Shown: positions 18,101 through 28,292, counted from the stretch's first letter. The stretch: 64,000 nucleotides of DNA from Halobacillus amylolyticus (GCF_022921115.1 NZ_CP095075.1:2143501-2207500), one strand, 5' to 3'. The notes: generated from the sequence alone by a model not told the origin. Program-made: numbers and translations.

Positions 18101-21100
18101 TTATTCTACACTTCCTTCATTAAGGTATAATACGTGATTTTCTATAAAGTCAATCTCTTCTTGATTTAAATTATATTTCATATAAAGTTGTTGATCTATT
18201 TCTGCAATCGTTTTTGACCAGTCTATATCTGACGTTCCAGAGAAATCTTGAAGAGGAACATATTCCCATGTATCAGATTTATTCCCCTGAGTCACCTTTA
18301 AAATACCCAGCATAACTCGTACAAATTTCGATTTAATGTAGAGTAAAAGATTTCTTCCTTCAGTTTCCGTTGAGTAACTTCCAAAACCAATAAACGTTTG
18401 TGTCATACCATCTCCAGGTTTACCCAAAACTGGAGCACTTATTAAACGTGCTGGCTCCTTACCTAAAGTTCCCGAAGCTCCATTAGAAAATGGTACAAAT
18501 ACTTTATACTTATCCAACCATTTTTCGTTTTCAACATATTTACGGGGAATAAATCTATATGCACGTTTTCTATTTATTAGTCCGAGAGTCCTGATATCAT
18601 CCTTGTTTTTCATAGATTCCGTAAATACGTCTAAACGTTCCATAATAATCTGTCTAAAGCGTTTGTCTTTCCCTTCACTTCCTATTATTTTCTTATACTT
18701 TGGAAAATCTTTGTATAATTCTTGTAAATTGAATTTATTTTGTGAGTAGATTATTTCTCTAATACTTTGTGGATTGGACTTCCATACTTTTTTCATAATT
18801 GAATTTAATTCTGGAAAACTTACAAATGTTCCTATTTCTCCGAAGTGTATGTTTACATTTCTATAGGTAACAGCTACCCCTCCAGGTATAGATGTATTAG
18901 GAAATATTTTACTACTTTCTCCTTCATAATATTCAACAGATAGATGTGGATCATTTAACATTTCTTTATTCCACGAGGATGGTGTTTTTCCAGCATTAAA
19001 CAGAAATCTTGCTGGTGTTATAAACATAGCAATATCTGCTATCTTATAGCTTTCTTTCATAAACAAGTGATAAATAGGATCATCACTTGAACTTGTACCT
19101 CTAGCTTCTTCTTGGTAAGGGGGATTTCCTATAATTACATCAAACCTCATCATTACATCTCCAAATTCTTTATAGATATATTCTGATAACACACCTTCCT
19201 TTGCCAATTCCAGTGTATCAAGCTCAATAATATTCGGATTAGAAATATATTCTTCTGCACCCATAATAAAGTTCTTGGCAATTTTATAAATAATATTGGT
19301 TGGTGCACATGCATATACTTGGTTCTCAAAAATCCATTTAATACGCTCTGTTTGACTCGGAATTTGATCTTTCAAACCGTTATTTAATCTCTTAACTATT
19401 TCTGTAATATACAAACCACTTTTAACGTATAAATCAGCAAACTTTTTTGTTTTATCGGAGAAAATCCCCGGGTTTTCTTTTTCTAAAATGTTCACCATTT
19501 TTTTCACAACATGCTTTGGTGTAAATATCTGGTTCGTTTTCTGCGGTGGAATATAATTAAAAATATCTTCTTCCATACTATCATCAAAATAATTTGCTAG
19601 ACGCTTTCTAGTATCTAGAAACTCTTGGATACTAGTATTAAAAACTACCTCATTGAATAGACCATGAACGACTTTTATATTGCCTTTGTCATCCTCATAT
19701 TCGAAACCATCGCGAAGCTTCTTGAACTCTTCAATTGTGATACTTGTAAGATCTTCAAAGGTAGCTTCATCAATATTCTTTTCAAAGTTTTCTAATCTAG
19801 TCTGATCATCCCCGTATGCCATTAAGAACGCAGGAATTGTACGTGCAAATCCTCTTAAATGATCTCGAACATCATCTTCTGTTGTTTTCTTTTTCTTTTC
19901 TTCTAATTTTTCTATTTGTTCTTCGACAACAGTGTTCATTGTGTTTTCTACTTCTTTATTAATTTCATCGGCAAAAGACTCTTCAATCTTTTGTTTTTCT
20001 TCTTCATATTGCTGAGTCACTACTTTTAATTCTGTTTCATCTTTTCTCATCTCTGCTTCTTGCTTTTTCTTTTCATATTCTTCGTCTATTTCTTTAACTT
20101 GATTGTTTAACGTCAAACTTTTCTCAGTTATAATATCCTCAATAGAATTACTTACTGAATCCTTTAATTTTTCAGTTTGTCCTTTGTTTAACTTAAAGGA
20201 ACCCTTTAAGTTATTAAAACCATCTGAAAATGATGTTGTTATATCTCTTGCTAGGTTTCTAATGGATTCTTTTTGTTTTTCCTCTGCTTCTTCAAAGGAA
20301 GATACAACTTCATCAACCACTTCAATTGATGTATAAATTTTTTCTCCAAAAAGTTCTTTTGATTTACCTAACACTACTTGCTTTGGTACCTCTACTTCTC
20401 CATCATCATTTAAATGCGGATCAGTGACAGACACTTCGCGGGGTTTTTCTAATCTTTTATTTTTCTCTGGTGGTATTTTATCTAGAATTTCTTTAAATGG
20501 TGAATCTCCTGAAAAAATACCAGCTATATTAGCAAATAATAAATTGCTCATAAATCCTCTTTTTACTACTTCCCTTGAAGTAATACGTGTTGGAATCGTC
20601 AGTACCTCAGAAGCATTTACTTCATGCATTGTACCTTGTTCATCTTCAGCAATAACAGGAAAGAAGTTTAATAATTTTGTGATTTTCCCTTTTCTTTCTG
20701 CTGTTGTCTTGGAACCACTACCTGATAAACCTGTGGCAAGATCATCATAAAGCCTTAATGTTCTATCCGGTGAAAAGTCAAATATATATGCATTTTCTTT
20801 ACGATATAACTTTCCGTCTTTTTCAAATTCATACGGATTTTGTGAACGGAATGCAGCTTGAAAGTATAAACTAGGTGATTCTATATTATTTAACATAAAT
20901 ACAGCTGTCCACTCTGGGATCGTTACACCTGTTGTCAGTTGTCCTACAGAAAGTGTTATCGTCTTATCACTTTGTTTAATTGCGTTTCTAACTTTATCAA
21001 AACTTTTTGTGTTCTCTTTTAAGTCAAGCGCCTCTGCTTCTATGCCATCATGTAAGCTAACTCCATCCCCTGCCGCAAGTACGACTGTATAATCTTTAAA

Positions 21101-22459
21101 AGTAGGGTGAGCATTTAGCAATTTTTCAAGTGCTTTTGCCGCATTCACACGTGGTAGGAGCCAAAATGTATGATTTAGTTCATTACGATATTGATTTTCA
21201 GAAAACGGAAACTTTCCTGAAGATACATTGTCTAAAAAGCTAACAACACTTTCTTCATACTCAAGTTTTCCATTTTCTTTCACTCTAAAAAATTCATTTA
21301 AATCAAAAGCATAATCAACGTTTTTTTCTTCCTCTATTGTTAATCCTGCCGATACTTCATCTTCTATCATTTTACTCATTTGATACGTGAATAAATTTAA
21401 AGTAGGTAAGCTTTCGTAAGGATTGCCACCAATTGTTGGGTCCCAGTTTTCTTTAGCTTCTTGTTCATCTACATATGACCAATTAAATATTTGCTCTTCA
21501 GAAAATTTACTATTAGCTAACGCTTTAAATGGTGTACCAGATAAATGTAGAGTGAAATTCCTTTTTATTTGACTAAATGCTATATCTGTCTTTTTTGTAT
21601 CAATACCTTCATGAGCTTCATCAATTACTAACAAATCCCAATCCAAGCCGGCTACCCACTCTAGTTTTTCATAATTACCACCTGCAAATTTTGCCCCTTT
21701 TAAATCTTGCAATGATATAAAGGTTATTTGTGAAGGATTCTCATAAGACGTTGTATCAATAAATTCAAGATATTGCTTTCTTGACATAGCCTTACCATTT
21801 AATGATTCTGTTTCGGAAACAAATTTCAATTGGGGTTCTTGCCATGCGATAAATTTATGAAAATCATCGAACCATGAATTAGCAATTGCAGGTCTATTTG
21901 TTATGATTAAAACTTTGGTTGCATTTAAATTTAATATAAAATCATACGTTGTTAATGTTTTACCAAAACGTGGTTTAGCATTCCATAAGAATTCTTTTGG
22001 CTCCTGAGCATTTTGAAAATACTCATACGTTTTCTCCACAGCCTGTTGTTGTTCATTTCTTAATAAATAATCTGAATGCTTATCATCAATTTGTATTTCA
22101 TCATAATCACGATTAATAAATTTATCGGTTAATCTTTCAGCTTTTTCAGGTGTTCCATTAAAGTAAAACCATTCATCTGCACGACCATTAAAGTTTTCCT
22201 TCTGGATTCCATTTTGGATCAGAAATCTATGTAAGTCTTTATCTCGAAACCATTTACCATCTGATTTCTGTGCCTTTTTTTCAAATAAAACTTCCGGATT
22301 TAAACCAGCCGTACCTACTTGTTCAAATATTCTCTGTGCTGCATTTCTTGTTGTATCTCCCACTTTGACATATCCATCATGATTAGGAACTTCAGGCAAA
22401 GTATAACCATACACTTTATATTCAATTTCATCAAAAGGCTTAATTATTGTTTTATCCAT
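18101..22459 (-). CDS. single-chain restriction-modification enzyme: GIY-YIG, SF2 helicase, N6 methylase
   Basis: About 1452 residues from an ATG at 22459 behind GGAGG, overlapping the upstream methylase gene by 8 bases. Domains in order: a GIY-YIG/T5orf172-type nuclease (about 14-100; YVKVGDTTR, DEWF); a superfamily 2 helicase (KPRFGKT near 165, DEAH near 282, SGTPF, QAAFR near 537); a charged coiled coil (about 705-865); an adenine methylase with CKSG-type motif I (DLYVKSGLYITEI, about 1010) and NPPY (about 1110); and a C-terminal target-recognition region. The layout recalls type ISP enzymes such as LlaGI (nuclease-helicase-methylase-recognition), but the nuclease fold differs. It likely translocates on DNA and cuts unmodified sites. 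Confidence 0.82.
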   Translation of the reverse strand: MDKTIIKPFDEIEYKVYGYTLPEVPNHDGYVKVGDTTRNAAQRIFEQVGTAGLNPEVLFEKKAQKSDGKWFRDKDLHRFLIQNGIQKENFNGRADEWFYFNGTPEKAERLTDKFINRDYDEIQIDDKHSDYLLRNEQQQAVEKTYEYFQNAQEPKEFLWNAKPRFGKTLTTYDFILNLNATKVLIITNRPAIANSWFDDFHKFIAWQEPQLKFVSETESLNGKAMSRKQYLEFIDTTSYENPSQITFISLQDLKGAKFAGGNYEKLEWVAGLDWDLLVIDEAHEGIDTKKTDIAFSQIKRNFTLHLSGTPFKALANSKFSEEQIFNWSYVDEQEAKENWDPTIGGNPYESLPTLNLFTYQMSKMIEDEVSAGLTIEEEKNVDYAFDLNEFFRVKENGKLEYEESVVSFLDNVSSGKFPFSENQYRNELNHTFWLLPRVNAAKALEKLLNAHPTFKDYTVVLAAGDGVSLHDGIEAEALDLKENTKSFDKVRNAIKQSDKTITLSVGQLTTGVTIPEWTAVFMLNNIESPSLYFQAAFRSQNPYEFEKDGKLYRKENAYIFDFSPDRTLRLYDDLATGLSGSGSKTTAERKGKITKLLNFFPVIAEDEQGTMHEVNASEVLTIPTRITSREVVKRGFMSNLLFANIAGIFSGDSPFKEILDKIPPEKNKRLEKPREVSVTDPHLNDDGEVEVPKQVVLGKSKELFGEKIYTSIEVVDEVVSSFEEAEEKQKESIRNLARDITTSFSDGFNNLKGSFKLNKGQTEKLKDSVSNSIEDIITEKSLTLNNQVKEIDEEYEKKKQEAEMRKDETELKVVTQQYEEEKQKIEESFADEINKEVENTMNTVVEEQIEKLEEKKKKTTEDDVRDHLRGFARTIPAFLMAYGDDQTRLENFEKNIDEATFEDLTSITIEEFKKLRDGFEYEDDKGNIKVVHGLFNEVVFNTSIQEFLDTRKRLANYFDDSMEEDIFNYIPPQKTNQIFTPKHVVKKMVNILEKENPGIFSDKTKKFADLYVKSGLYITEIVKRLNNGLKDQIPSQTERIKWIFENQVYACAPTNIIYKIAKNFIMGAEEYISNPNIIELDTLELAKEGVLSEYIYKEFGDVMMRFDVIIGNPPYQEEARGTSSSDDPIYHLFMKESYKIADIAMFITPARFLFNAGKTPSSWNKEMLNDPHLSVEYYEGESSKIFPNTSIPGGVAVTYRNVNIHFGEIGTFVSFPELNSIMKKVWKSNPQSIREIIYSQNKFNLQELYKDFPKYKKIIGSEGKDKRFRQIIMERLDVFTESMKNKDDIRTLGLINRKRAYRFIPRKYVENEKWLDKYKVFVPFSNGASGTLGKEPARLISAPVLGKPGDGMTQTFIGFGSYSTETEGRNLLLYIKSKFVRVMLGILKVTQGNKSDTWEYVPLQDFSGTSDIDWSKTIAEIDQQLYMKYNLNQEEIDFIENHVLYLNEGSVE

Positions 22460-23213
22460 CGGCTTCCTCCATTTCAGATTTATAAACATCTATTATATTA
22501 ACAGGTATATAGCGCATCTCTTTGGGAATTTCATTTTCACTCTCAACAACATCTTCTTCTAATAAATCAAACATATCTAATTGTTTTTGTTGTTGAGTGG
22601 TTTTATTTATGGATCTATTGATAGCCTTTCCTGATTCTTTTTCTACATTTTCATATATTTCATCTAAAGTGTATTCTGTTCTCTGTATTTTAATGTTTTT
22701 AGTTGTTTTCTTCATATTAATTGGAGACCATTCACTAAATACTAATGGATTACCATCTATCGTTTCCCTGGTTAAAAAATTTCCTTGCCTTATATTAGAT
22801 GAAATGATTTCTTTAGCACTATCTAATACCTTTTTCTTTAACTTTCCGTTATGGAGTTGGACTTGTTCTTGATAGATATCATAATAGACTTGAAACATAT
22901 TTAACACACACGTCTGAGCATTATCTTCTAATAATTCAATCCCATAAAGGCTTGTTAACGCTAACAGGGAGTAATTCTCAAATCGGACCAAATCATCATT
23001 ATAATGTTTAATAACTATCTTTAGTTTTCTTTCAAGAATGGCAACGAGAAAAGCTCCTTCCCCGGCAGATGGTTCTAAAAAAGTTGTAGGTAAACTTTCA
23101 CAAGCTTCTTTTACGCCTTTTATGTCCAACATTTTTTTAATTATTTTCTTCGGTGTAAAAACTTCTCCATGTTTCTGAACACGAAGTTTGCATTTAATAA
23201 CTGTCTCTTCCAA
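22452..23213 (-). CDS. methylase-like partner of the restriction enzyme, without NPPY
   Basis: 253 residues from a TTG at 23213 with GGGAG 8 bases upstream. The N-terminus carries the adenine-methylase entry motif FTPKKIIKKML, a good SAM-binding motif I (FLEPSAGEGAFLV), and GIELLEDNAQTC like motif II. Where NPPY should stand, the sequence reads FSEWSPINMKK, so the catalytic motif seems lost. The following gene overlaps by 8 bases and has NPPY but a variant motif I. The two may form a heteromeric methylase, or this may be a regulatory or recognition subunit. Nothing else in the stretch 23214-23422 upstream is gene-like. Confidence 0.72.
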   Translation of the reverse strand: MEETVIKCKLRVQKHGEVFTPKKIIKKMLDIKGVKEACESLPTTFLEPSAGEGAFLVAILERKLKIVIKHYNDDLVRFENYSLLALTSLYGIELLEDNAQTCVLNMFQVYYDIYQEQVQLHNGKLKKKVLDSAKEIISSNIRQGNFLTRETIDGNPLVFSEWSPINMKKTTKNIKIQRTEYTLDEIYENVEKESGKAINRSINKTTQQQKQLDMFDLLEEDVVESENEIPKEMRYIPVNIIDVYKSEMEEADG

Positions 23214-23422
23214 GTTCAGCTCTCCCGCCTTACTTATATATACTGTTAATATAAAATCATTGTTAACGAAACGTACTGCTTTTATTTTATCATATAAAGA
23301 ACTTGCTCAAATATATCTAGAAGAAAAAAACAAACCAACATGACAATAAACTGCGATAGCTTTATTTTCTAAATTTTAACATATAACAGAAAACACTTCA
23401 TAGTTGGTTATCCCATACTACA

Positions 23423-24358
23423 TCATCTATTCCTTGGAAAATTGTTTTGTTTGAAATTCATATTTACAAAGTAAGAATTATTCATTAGCTCCTCATTCCA
23501 GTCATTTCTTTTAGGTAAATCTAAACTTGATAAATTGTTTGAAATTAAATCATGATATTTATTAGCAAATTCCCTTCCTGCTTTATCATTATCCGTACAA
23601 AAAGTTATTTTCTTCACCTTATAGCCCTCCTTCCCTATCCTTTTAATTTCATCAATCATAGTCTGGCGCTTAAGCCCAGACATGGAAACTAGTCGAGTGT
23701 TCTGCAGCTTTTCCTTCTTAATACTCCAATAAGACAGCGCATCGATCGGGCTTTCAAAAAGGTGGATGGAATTGGGTTTACCTATATCCACCGAAAACCC
23801 TGCCGAACCATGGCTGTTCCTATCAATGCCTTTGAAGATTCGCCCGTCTTTCATTGGAGAAGTTCCTTGGCGATCCGATCCTACAATCTCTCCCTGGTGC
23901 TTCCACTTAAAGACCACATTCCCGAGCTTGTCCTGGGCAATTAAGTCTTTACTCTCTAGCCAGTTAATAATCTTAGGATGAATATTCCTTTCATTCGTTA
24001 GATAATCTTTAGCCTTTGTCCTATCGTTCACTTCATAGTGGGAAGGGTATTGATAAGGTTCTTTAGGTTTTTGCTCTTGGACTTTAGATTTCAGTTTATA
24101 ATCTTGCGAATTCAAGTCTAATACAGCCTCTGGAAAGCTCATCCCATAAAACATTTTGGCAAAGTTAATGACTCCATTTCCTTTTTCATCTCTAGAGTTC
24201 CAGGCATACATTTGGTCTTTAAACACTAGGCTGTCATGGACTTGATGGCGATAATATCGTCCCTCTTTCTTCAATGGCTCCCCTTTACGCTCCAGATAGT
24301 CTATGAGATCCACATTACGAGCAACCTCCACTTGGTCCGCGCTTACATGTTTGGCCAT
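23423..24358 (-). CDS. DUF3991/Toprim primase-like protein
   Basis: 311 residues, the usual length for the DUF3991-plus-Toprim proteins of Firmicute plasmids and ICEs. The N-terminal part (VDLIDYLERKGEPLKKEGRYYR) resembles the zinc-finger-like start of DnaG primases without the cysteines; the Toprim core shows HLFESPIDALSYW and ITFCTDNDKAGREFANKY with its acidic pair. It probably acts in element DNA replication or complementary-strand priming after transfer. It follows the ArdC-like gene with a terminator-like hairpin between. Confidence 0.8.
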   Translation of the reverse strand: MAKHVSADQVEVARNVDLIDYLERKGEPLKKEGRYYRHQVHDSLVFKDQMYAWNSRDEKGNGVINFAKMFYGMSFPEAVLDLNSQDYKLKSKVQEQKPKEPYQYPSHYEVNDRTKAKDYLTNERNIHPKIINWLESKDLIAQDKLGNVVFKWKHQGEIVGSDRQGTSPMKDGRIFKGIDRNSHGSAGFSVDIGKPNSIHLFESPIDALSYWSIKKEKLQNTRLVSMSGLKRQTMIDEIKRIGKEGYKVKKITFCTDNDKAGREFANKYHDLISNNLSSLDLPKRNDWNEELMNNSYFVNMNFKQNNFPRNR

Positions 24359-24390
24359 GCAGCACTTCCTCCTCTCTAAAATTAGATATA

Positions 24391-24417
24391 AAAAAAGACA
24401 GGGAGAAAACTCCCTGC
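24391..24417 (-). terminator. terminator after the ArdC-like gene
   Basis: CAGGGAG and CTCCCTG around four bases; on the minus strand a run of seven T follows. It may partly attenuate the primase gene. Confidence 0.7.
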
Positions 24418-25907
24418 CTAGCGTTCAACCTCTACTTTTTCTTTTTGCTTTTCCTTCTGCTGAAATGTCTTCTTATTCCCTCCATTCTTCATTTCCGAAG
24501 TGGTGCTTTCTTTTTCTTTCTCTTCATTGAACTCTCTGTCCAGCTTTCTTTCAATTTGAGATAATCTCTGCTCTCCACGATCCGTTAATGGTAATTCTTT
24601 TAATTCTTGAAGAGATTCTTTCTTAAGCTGGTACACATCTTCTTTACTGTGAGTCTCTTGAAAAGCACGCATCTGATTTAAGCGTTCTTGCCGGTCATTG
24701 TTTTCATCTTTATCCAATTCTTTTCCGACTGTAGGTTCAATAAAATTCATAAGCTCTTTTTTATAAGCGTCTTTGAAGTCTTGATGAGAATATTCCTCTT
24801 CGGCCTTTTCTTCCTTCACAAAAGGCCCGTTATCCTTATCATCCTTGCTCACTTGGCTTCGGTACATATCTCGAAGTCTTTCTGATGGTAACTTCTCTCT
24901 TTCTTGTTTCTCCTCTTCCACTTCATGCTTTTGTTCTTTAATACTCATTGTTTTCTCCCCTTCCTTTTCTTGGTCCAATGATTCTTCAATGGTAGTTATG
25001 AATTCTTTTGCTGTTGACTGAACTTCTTGTAATAGCTTTTCATGGTCTTTAAATTCATGATCCTTGGTCCAATGATGCAGATAATCCAATGAGTAATCAC
25101 TGGTATCAATATTGAAATATGAAGCAACGGTATAAGCTGTCATTTCCGCCTGAAATTCTTTCTCTGGTTTGGTGTAGTCATTTATATTTTCCTTTGTATG
25201 AAGCTTTGCATGAGTGAGTTCATGTAACAGCGTCTTTGTATCTTGTCGCTCCGAGTTACGTGGGTTAAGAGCTACTTCTCCTCTCCCTGTGTAACTGACG
25301 CCTTTAGCTGCTCCTAACTCTTCATAAGGCCCTACAATTTGAATATTATTGTTATCTGCTATAGCCTCCATTCCTTTTCGAAGATTAGTGTAGTTTTCAA
25401 CCTTCCATCGATCCATTTGTTAGGAAAGATCTGAGGCAGATCCTTTTGAGTAGCCGTTGTCTGCGAAACATCAAACACACTCCCTGTAGAATAAACAAGA
25501 CGGCCATCTCGTTTATCGAGTTGACCGTCTTTGACTTGTTGCTTTTCTGTTTTCGTCGCATATTTCAAAGGTTTCCATTCGCCCTCTTCATTTTGAAACT
25601 GCTGACCTAACCGATTGGGTACGAGAACCTTTAGACTTTTCTCTCCTTTATTTACGGAAAACCCTTTGTCTTTCCAGAAGGCATAGGAACCTACAGCTTC
25701 AGCTCCAGGAAACTGTGAATCAATTAGTGCTGTATTACGTGGAGAATACCGATGGAACTTCCCCATAAAGTCTAGATACTCTTTCATTTGTGCAGGTGAA
25801 TGAAAGTGGTTAGAAATACTTTCTTCCATCCCCTCTGTCAGTCGATTAATCTCCTCTTTAACCTTGTCCGGTGATTTCTGTTTATAGGATCGTTTAGTCT
25901 TCGCCAT
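24418..25907 (-). pseudogene. ArdC/LtrC-like antirestriction protein, split by one frameshift
   Basis: The front frame (25907 to 25359, start behind GGGAG) is an ArdC-type N-terminal single-strand DNA-binding domain: HFHSPAQMKEYLDFMGKFHRY, NTALIDSQFPGAEAVGSYAFW, VNKGEKSLKVLVP. The second frame (25416 to 24418) continues with a zinc metallopeptidase (LLHELTHAKLH, then EFQAEMTAYTVAS), followed by a long charged tail of unknown role. The join is at about 25413-25420, AACAAATGG on the minus strand; one added A gives an unbroken protein of near 495 residues. In plasmids ArdC protects entering single-stranded DNA from restriction. No classical slippery heptamer is in the right phase, so a mutation or an indel error is more likely than programmed shifting. 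Confidence 0.72.
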
Positions 25908-26175
25908 GATCCTCAGCTCCCTCACTAATGTTCATGAGTTCTTCCATTTCTTCCTCATCGTAATTAGATTCTGTATTTAATATCAGTTCTTTTGTTTTCT
26001 TATGGAAAGGAATGAGTAGATTCTCTTGATTCACTAAATGCTGTTCAAGATCAACCATTTCCTGATCACTCAACATTATGGTATATTCCTCCTGCCCCAC
26101 CTCCATCACGAGCTCATTATTTTCACTCAAACGCTTAAACACACCTACTTCATAATCGCTATTAAACATAAGCAT
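25894..26175 (-). CDS. small acidic protein of unknown function
   Basis: 93 residues from an ATG at 26175 with AAAGGAG upstream. No recognised domain; the C-terminal third is very acidic (NYDEEEMEELMN, EGAEDHGED). It overlaps the next gene by 14 bases, so it belongs to the mobilisation operon. Confidence 0.6.
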   Translation of the reverse strand: MLMFNSDYEVGVFKRLSENNELVMEVGQEEYTIMLSDQEMVDLEQHLVNQENLLIPFHKKTKELILNTESNYDEEEMEELMNISEGAEDHGED

Positions 26176-26215
26176 TCCTTTCACTCCTTTGTTGGATAAT
26201 TACTCATTCATACCA

Positions 26216-26644
26216 TTAGCTTGATGCTGGTTGAGTCTCTCCGGCACTTATTCTCTTCTGACGCTGATGACTGATTCTTTCTTCCACCGCTTGTATCGCA
26301 TCCTTCATCGCTTGGCTCTCAAAAATTGGTGTCGTTACACAACTTTCTAGGTTTTGATCCATCGCAAAACCGTTCATTAATTCAAGAAGTACTTGTGTAT
26401 TTTTATCGTTTCGGTTTGCTGCTAACCGCAACCGTTTCATTTCTTCAGAAAACACGTCTTGGAAACGCTGAGCCATCAAACTCATGAGATATTCTTGTGA
26501 TTGTTCCTTCGCATTCTGTGCTTCCCATTCCTCAATCATACGATCCAAAGCTTCACCTGGATAACGAATATGGTGCTGTTCCTGATACTCTTTAATTAAC
26601 GCAATTGTCTCTTCATGCAACGTGACATTTTGACGTTTTCTCAT
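26216..26644 (-). CDS. ribbon-helix-helix-like accessory protein
   Basis: 142 residues. The N-terminus (RKRQNVTLHEETIALIKEYQ) fits a ribbon-helix-helix DNA-binding start, followed by helical sequence. It lies 10 bases after the relaxase gene. Possible roles are relaxosome accessory or operon regulator; not established from sequence. Confidence 0.5.
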   Translation of the reverse strand: MRKRQNVTLHEETIALIKEYQEQHHIRYPGEALDRMIEEWEAQNAKEQSQEYLMSLMAQRFQDVFSEEMKRLRLAANRNDKNTQVLLELMNGFAMDQNLESCVTTPIFESQAMKDAIQAVEERISHQRQKRISAGETQPASS

Positions 26645-26654
26645 TCATGGACCC

Positions 26655-27818
26655 CTACCTTTCTCTTTCAATTTCTCGTTCTAACTTTTGATGATCCAAG
26701 TCATTGATAAACTGGTCGTACGTTTGTCCCAACGAGCGTTGAATGCTTCTTAGGGAACGTTGCAATTGAATTCCTGAATGCTTGGCCTTATAGGAGGAAT
26801 TTTCTTGTGTTGTTCGTCTAGGATATTGCTGGCGATCATATTGTTTCATTTCTTGTAAGAACGCATTGCCCATTTGTTTATAGAGGTCATCCAACTTGTT
26901 TTGTTTGTAATGCTGATATCGCTTCTTATCCTTAGGTCCATCACCATAGGCTTGTTTTAATTCGTTGACTTCTTGATTCAATTTATCATGCAGCTGGTTC
27001 ATATCTTTGGCGTGATACTTATCTAAATACCTTGTCGTTAGTTCATCAATTTTCGGTCGAATAGGATTCAGCGTTTGATAGCCATAGTGCCACTGTCGCT
27101 TATCCTTAGGCAAGTGATTATACACATCGAGAAACAGAGGTTTTATTTCTCTATTGCTCCATTTCATGCTGCTATTTTCTTTCTTTTCATTCACCATATG
27201 GTCACGAATCAACGTGTTAATTTGATTTCGTTCTTGCGTTCGATCTAACAATCCATTCACGACTTCACTTTTCATCGCGTCTAATGTTTTCGGTTTTCGC
27301 TTTCCACGGTCACGAGTCGGGTTTGGTTCGACTGTAGCCACATGAATATGAATGTTATCGGTGTTATAGTGAATAGCCGCCGACCATACAGCACTCTTTT
27401 GCAATCCCTCTTTTTTCATCATGGCCTGCATAGATTTCCGTGTTACTTGCTTTAAAGCTTCTTCATCTAAGGTGTGTGTCTTTGAATCATAAACACCTTG
27501 TTTTTGAAGCCAATCATTATCAAAGGTAATGATGTCCTGCCACATGATACTGTTCTTCTTTTGAGCTTGTTCAAACAAAGATTTAATGCCCTGTTTTCCT
27601 TCCACCGATAAACGATCCGATTGCTGGGTAAACAAGGCAGATGTTTTATCCGGATCGTCCATATAGTGATTATATAAACTAAACATGGACCGATGAGCAT
27701 CCCCTTTTCCTTTAGCCTCTTCTCGATCCACATATTGTACATAATCTTGGAATCCTTTTTTATTCGCGGTTACGAATTTTGTTTTTAAAACCACTCCAGG
27801 CGTTACGGTTTCACTCAT
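26655..27818 (-). CDS. MobP-type (MobP2/MobP3, MobL-like) relaxase
   Basis: 387 residues. The N-terminal 200 residues form a relaxase domain: a tyrosine-containing motif I (FQDYVQYVDRE), and the histidine triad IHYNTDNIHIHVATVEPNP (H150, H157, H159). The C-terminal half is helical and basic, with no helicase. The family nicks oriT and pilots the single strand into the recipient. The start overlaps the RHH gene by 4 bases. The candidate oriT lies 0.3 kb upstream. Confidence 0.85.
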   Translation of the reverse strand: MSETVTPGVVLKTKFVTANKKGFQDYVQYVDREEAKGKGDAHRSMFSLYNHYMDDPDKTSALFTQQSDRLSVEGKQGIKSLFEQAQKKNSIMWQDIITFDNDWLQKQGVYDSKTHTLDEEALKQVTRKSMQAMMKKEGLQKSAVWSAAIHYNTDNIHIHVATVEPNPTRDRGKRKPKTLDAMKSEVVNGLLDRTQERNQINTLIRDHMVNEKKENSSMKWSNREIKPLFLDVYNHLPKDKRQWHYGYQTLNPIRPKIDELTTRYLDKYHAKDMNQLHDKLNQEVNELKQAYGDGPKDKKRYQHYKQNKLDDLYKQMGNAFLQEMKQYDRQQYPRRTTQENSSYKAKHSGIQLQRSLRSIQRSLGQTYDQFINDLDHQKLEREIERER

Positions 27819-28072
27819 GTTTCTTCACCTGGTTCTTCAATTTGTAAGAGATCGTTCATTTCTCGAATAGCTGTATAACAATGAGCCATCGTTTGGATGT
27901 TTCGATCGACTAATTGCTGAAGTCGTTGTTCACGATTATTCTCTTCTCGAAAGACCGCTAACTGATGCAACTGTGCATGTAAAAACTCTTGCCGGCTTAA
28001 TCCTTTTTCTTCCGCTAGTTCGTCAATTCGTTGAACGGTTTTCGGATCCATATAACGAATTCTTACTTCCAT
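27815..28072 (-). CDS. ribbon-helix-helix relaxosome protein
   Basis: 85 residues from an ATG at 28072 with AAGGAG upstream; a longer frame to 28312 would run through the hairpins of the candidate oriT and is not believed. MEVRIRYMDPKTVQRIDELA followed by GLSRQEFL is a typical RHH start, as in MobC-like accessory proteins that bind oriT and help the relaxase. It is translationally coupled to the relaxase. Confidence 0.75.
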   Translation of the reverse strand: MEVRIRYMDPKTVQRIDELAEEKGLSRQEFLHAQLHQLAVFREENNREQRLQQLVDRNIQTMAHCYTAIREMNDLLQIEEPGEET

Positions 28073-28131
28073 TACAATCACTCCTTTTGATGAAGTCCCT
28101 AAAACTAGTAAATAAAGAGAAGAGCATAAGG

Positions 28132-28292
28132 GGTTTTTGTTCCCACTTGGCGTGTGAATCCCGGCAGAGCCGGGCAAAACGAGGGAACAAGAAAATCTCC
28201 AGATGTGCGGTCGCTGTGCGGCTAAAATAGGAACGTTTATTCGTGCATTTACCCTGATGTGTGGTCCCTGCACAGGAGATGTGCGTCCCTTG
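28132..28292. other. candidate origin of transfer (oriT)
   Basis: The 249-base gap before the RHH/relaxase genes has dense symmetry. An outer inverted repeat TTGTTCCC (28137-28144) / GGGAACAA (28183-28190) encloses a tight hairpin CCCGGC-AGA-GCCGGG (28160-28174). Beside it lie three direct repeats of GATGTGCGGTCCCTG type at 28202-28216, 28256-28270 and 28278-28292. Location and architecture fit an oriT; the nick site is not identified. Confidence 0.55.

Noticed and set aside
25359..25420. Programmed -1 frameshifting in the ArdC-like gene
   Set aside because: No X XXY YYZ slippery heptamer in the correct phase and no clear downstream stem; a missing base explains it more simply.
28202..28292. 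CRISPR-like array
   Set aside because: Only three 15-base repeats with unequal spacing and no cas genes; better explained as oriT iterons.
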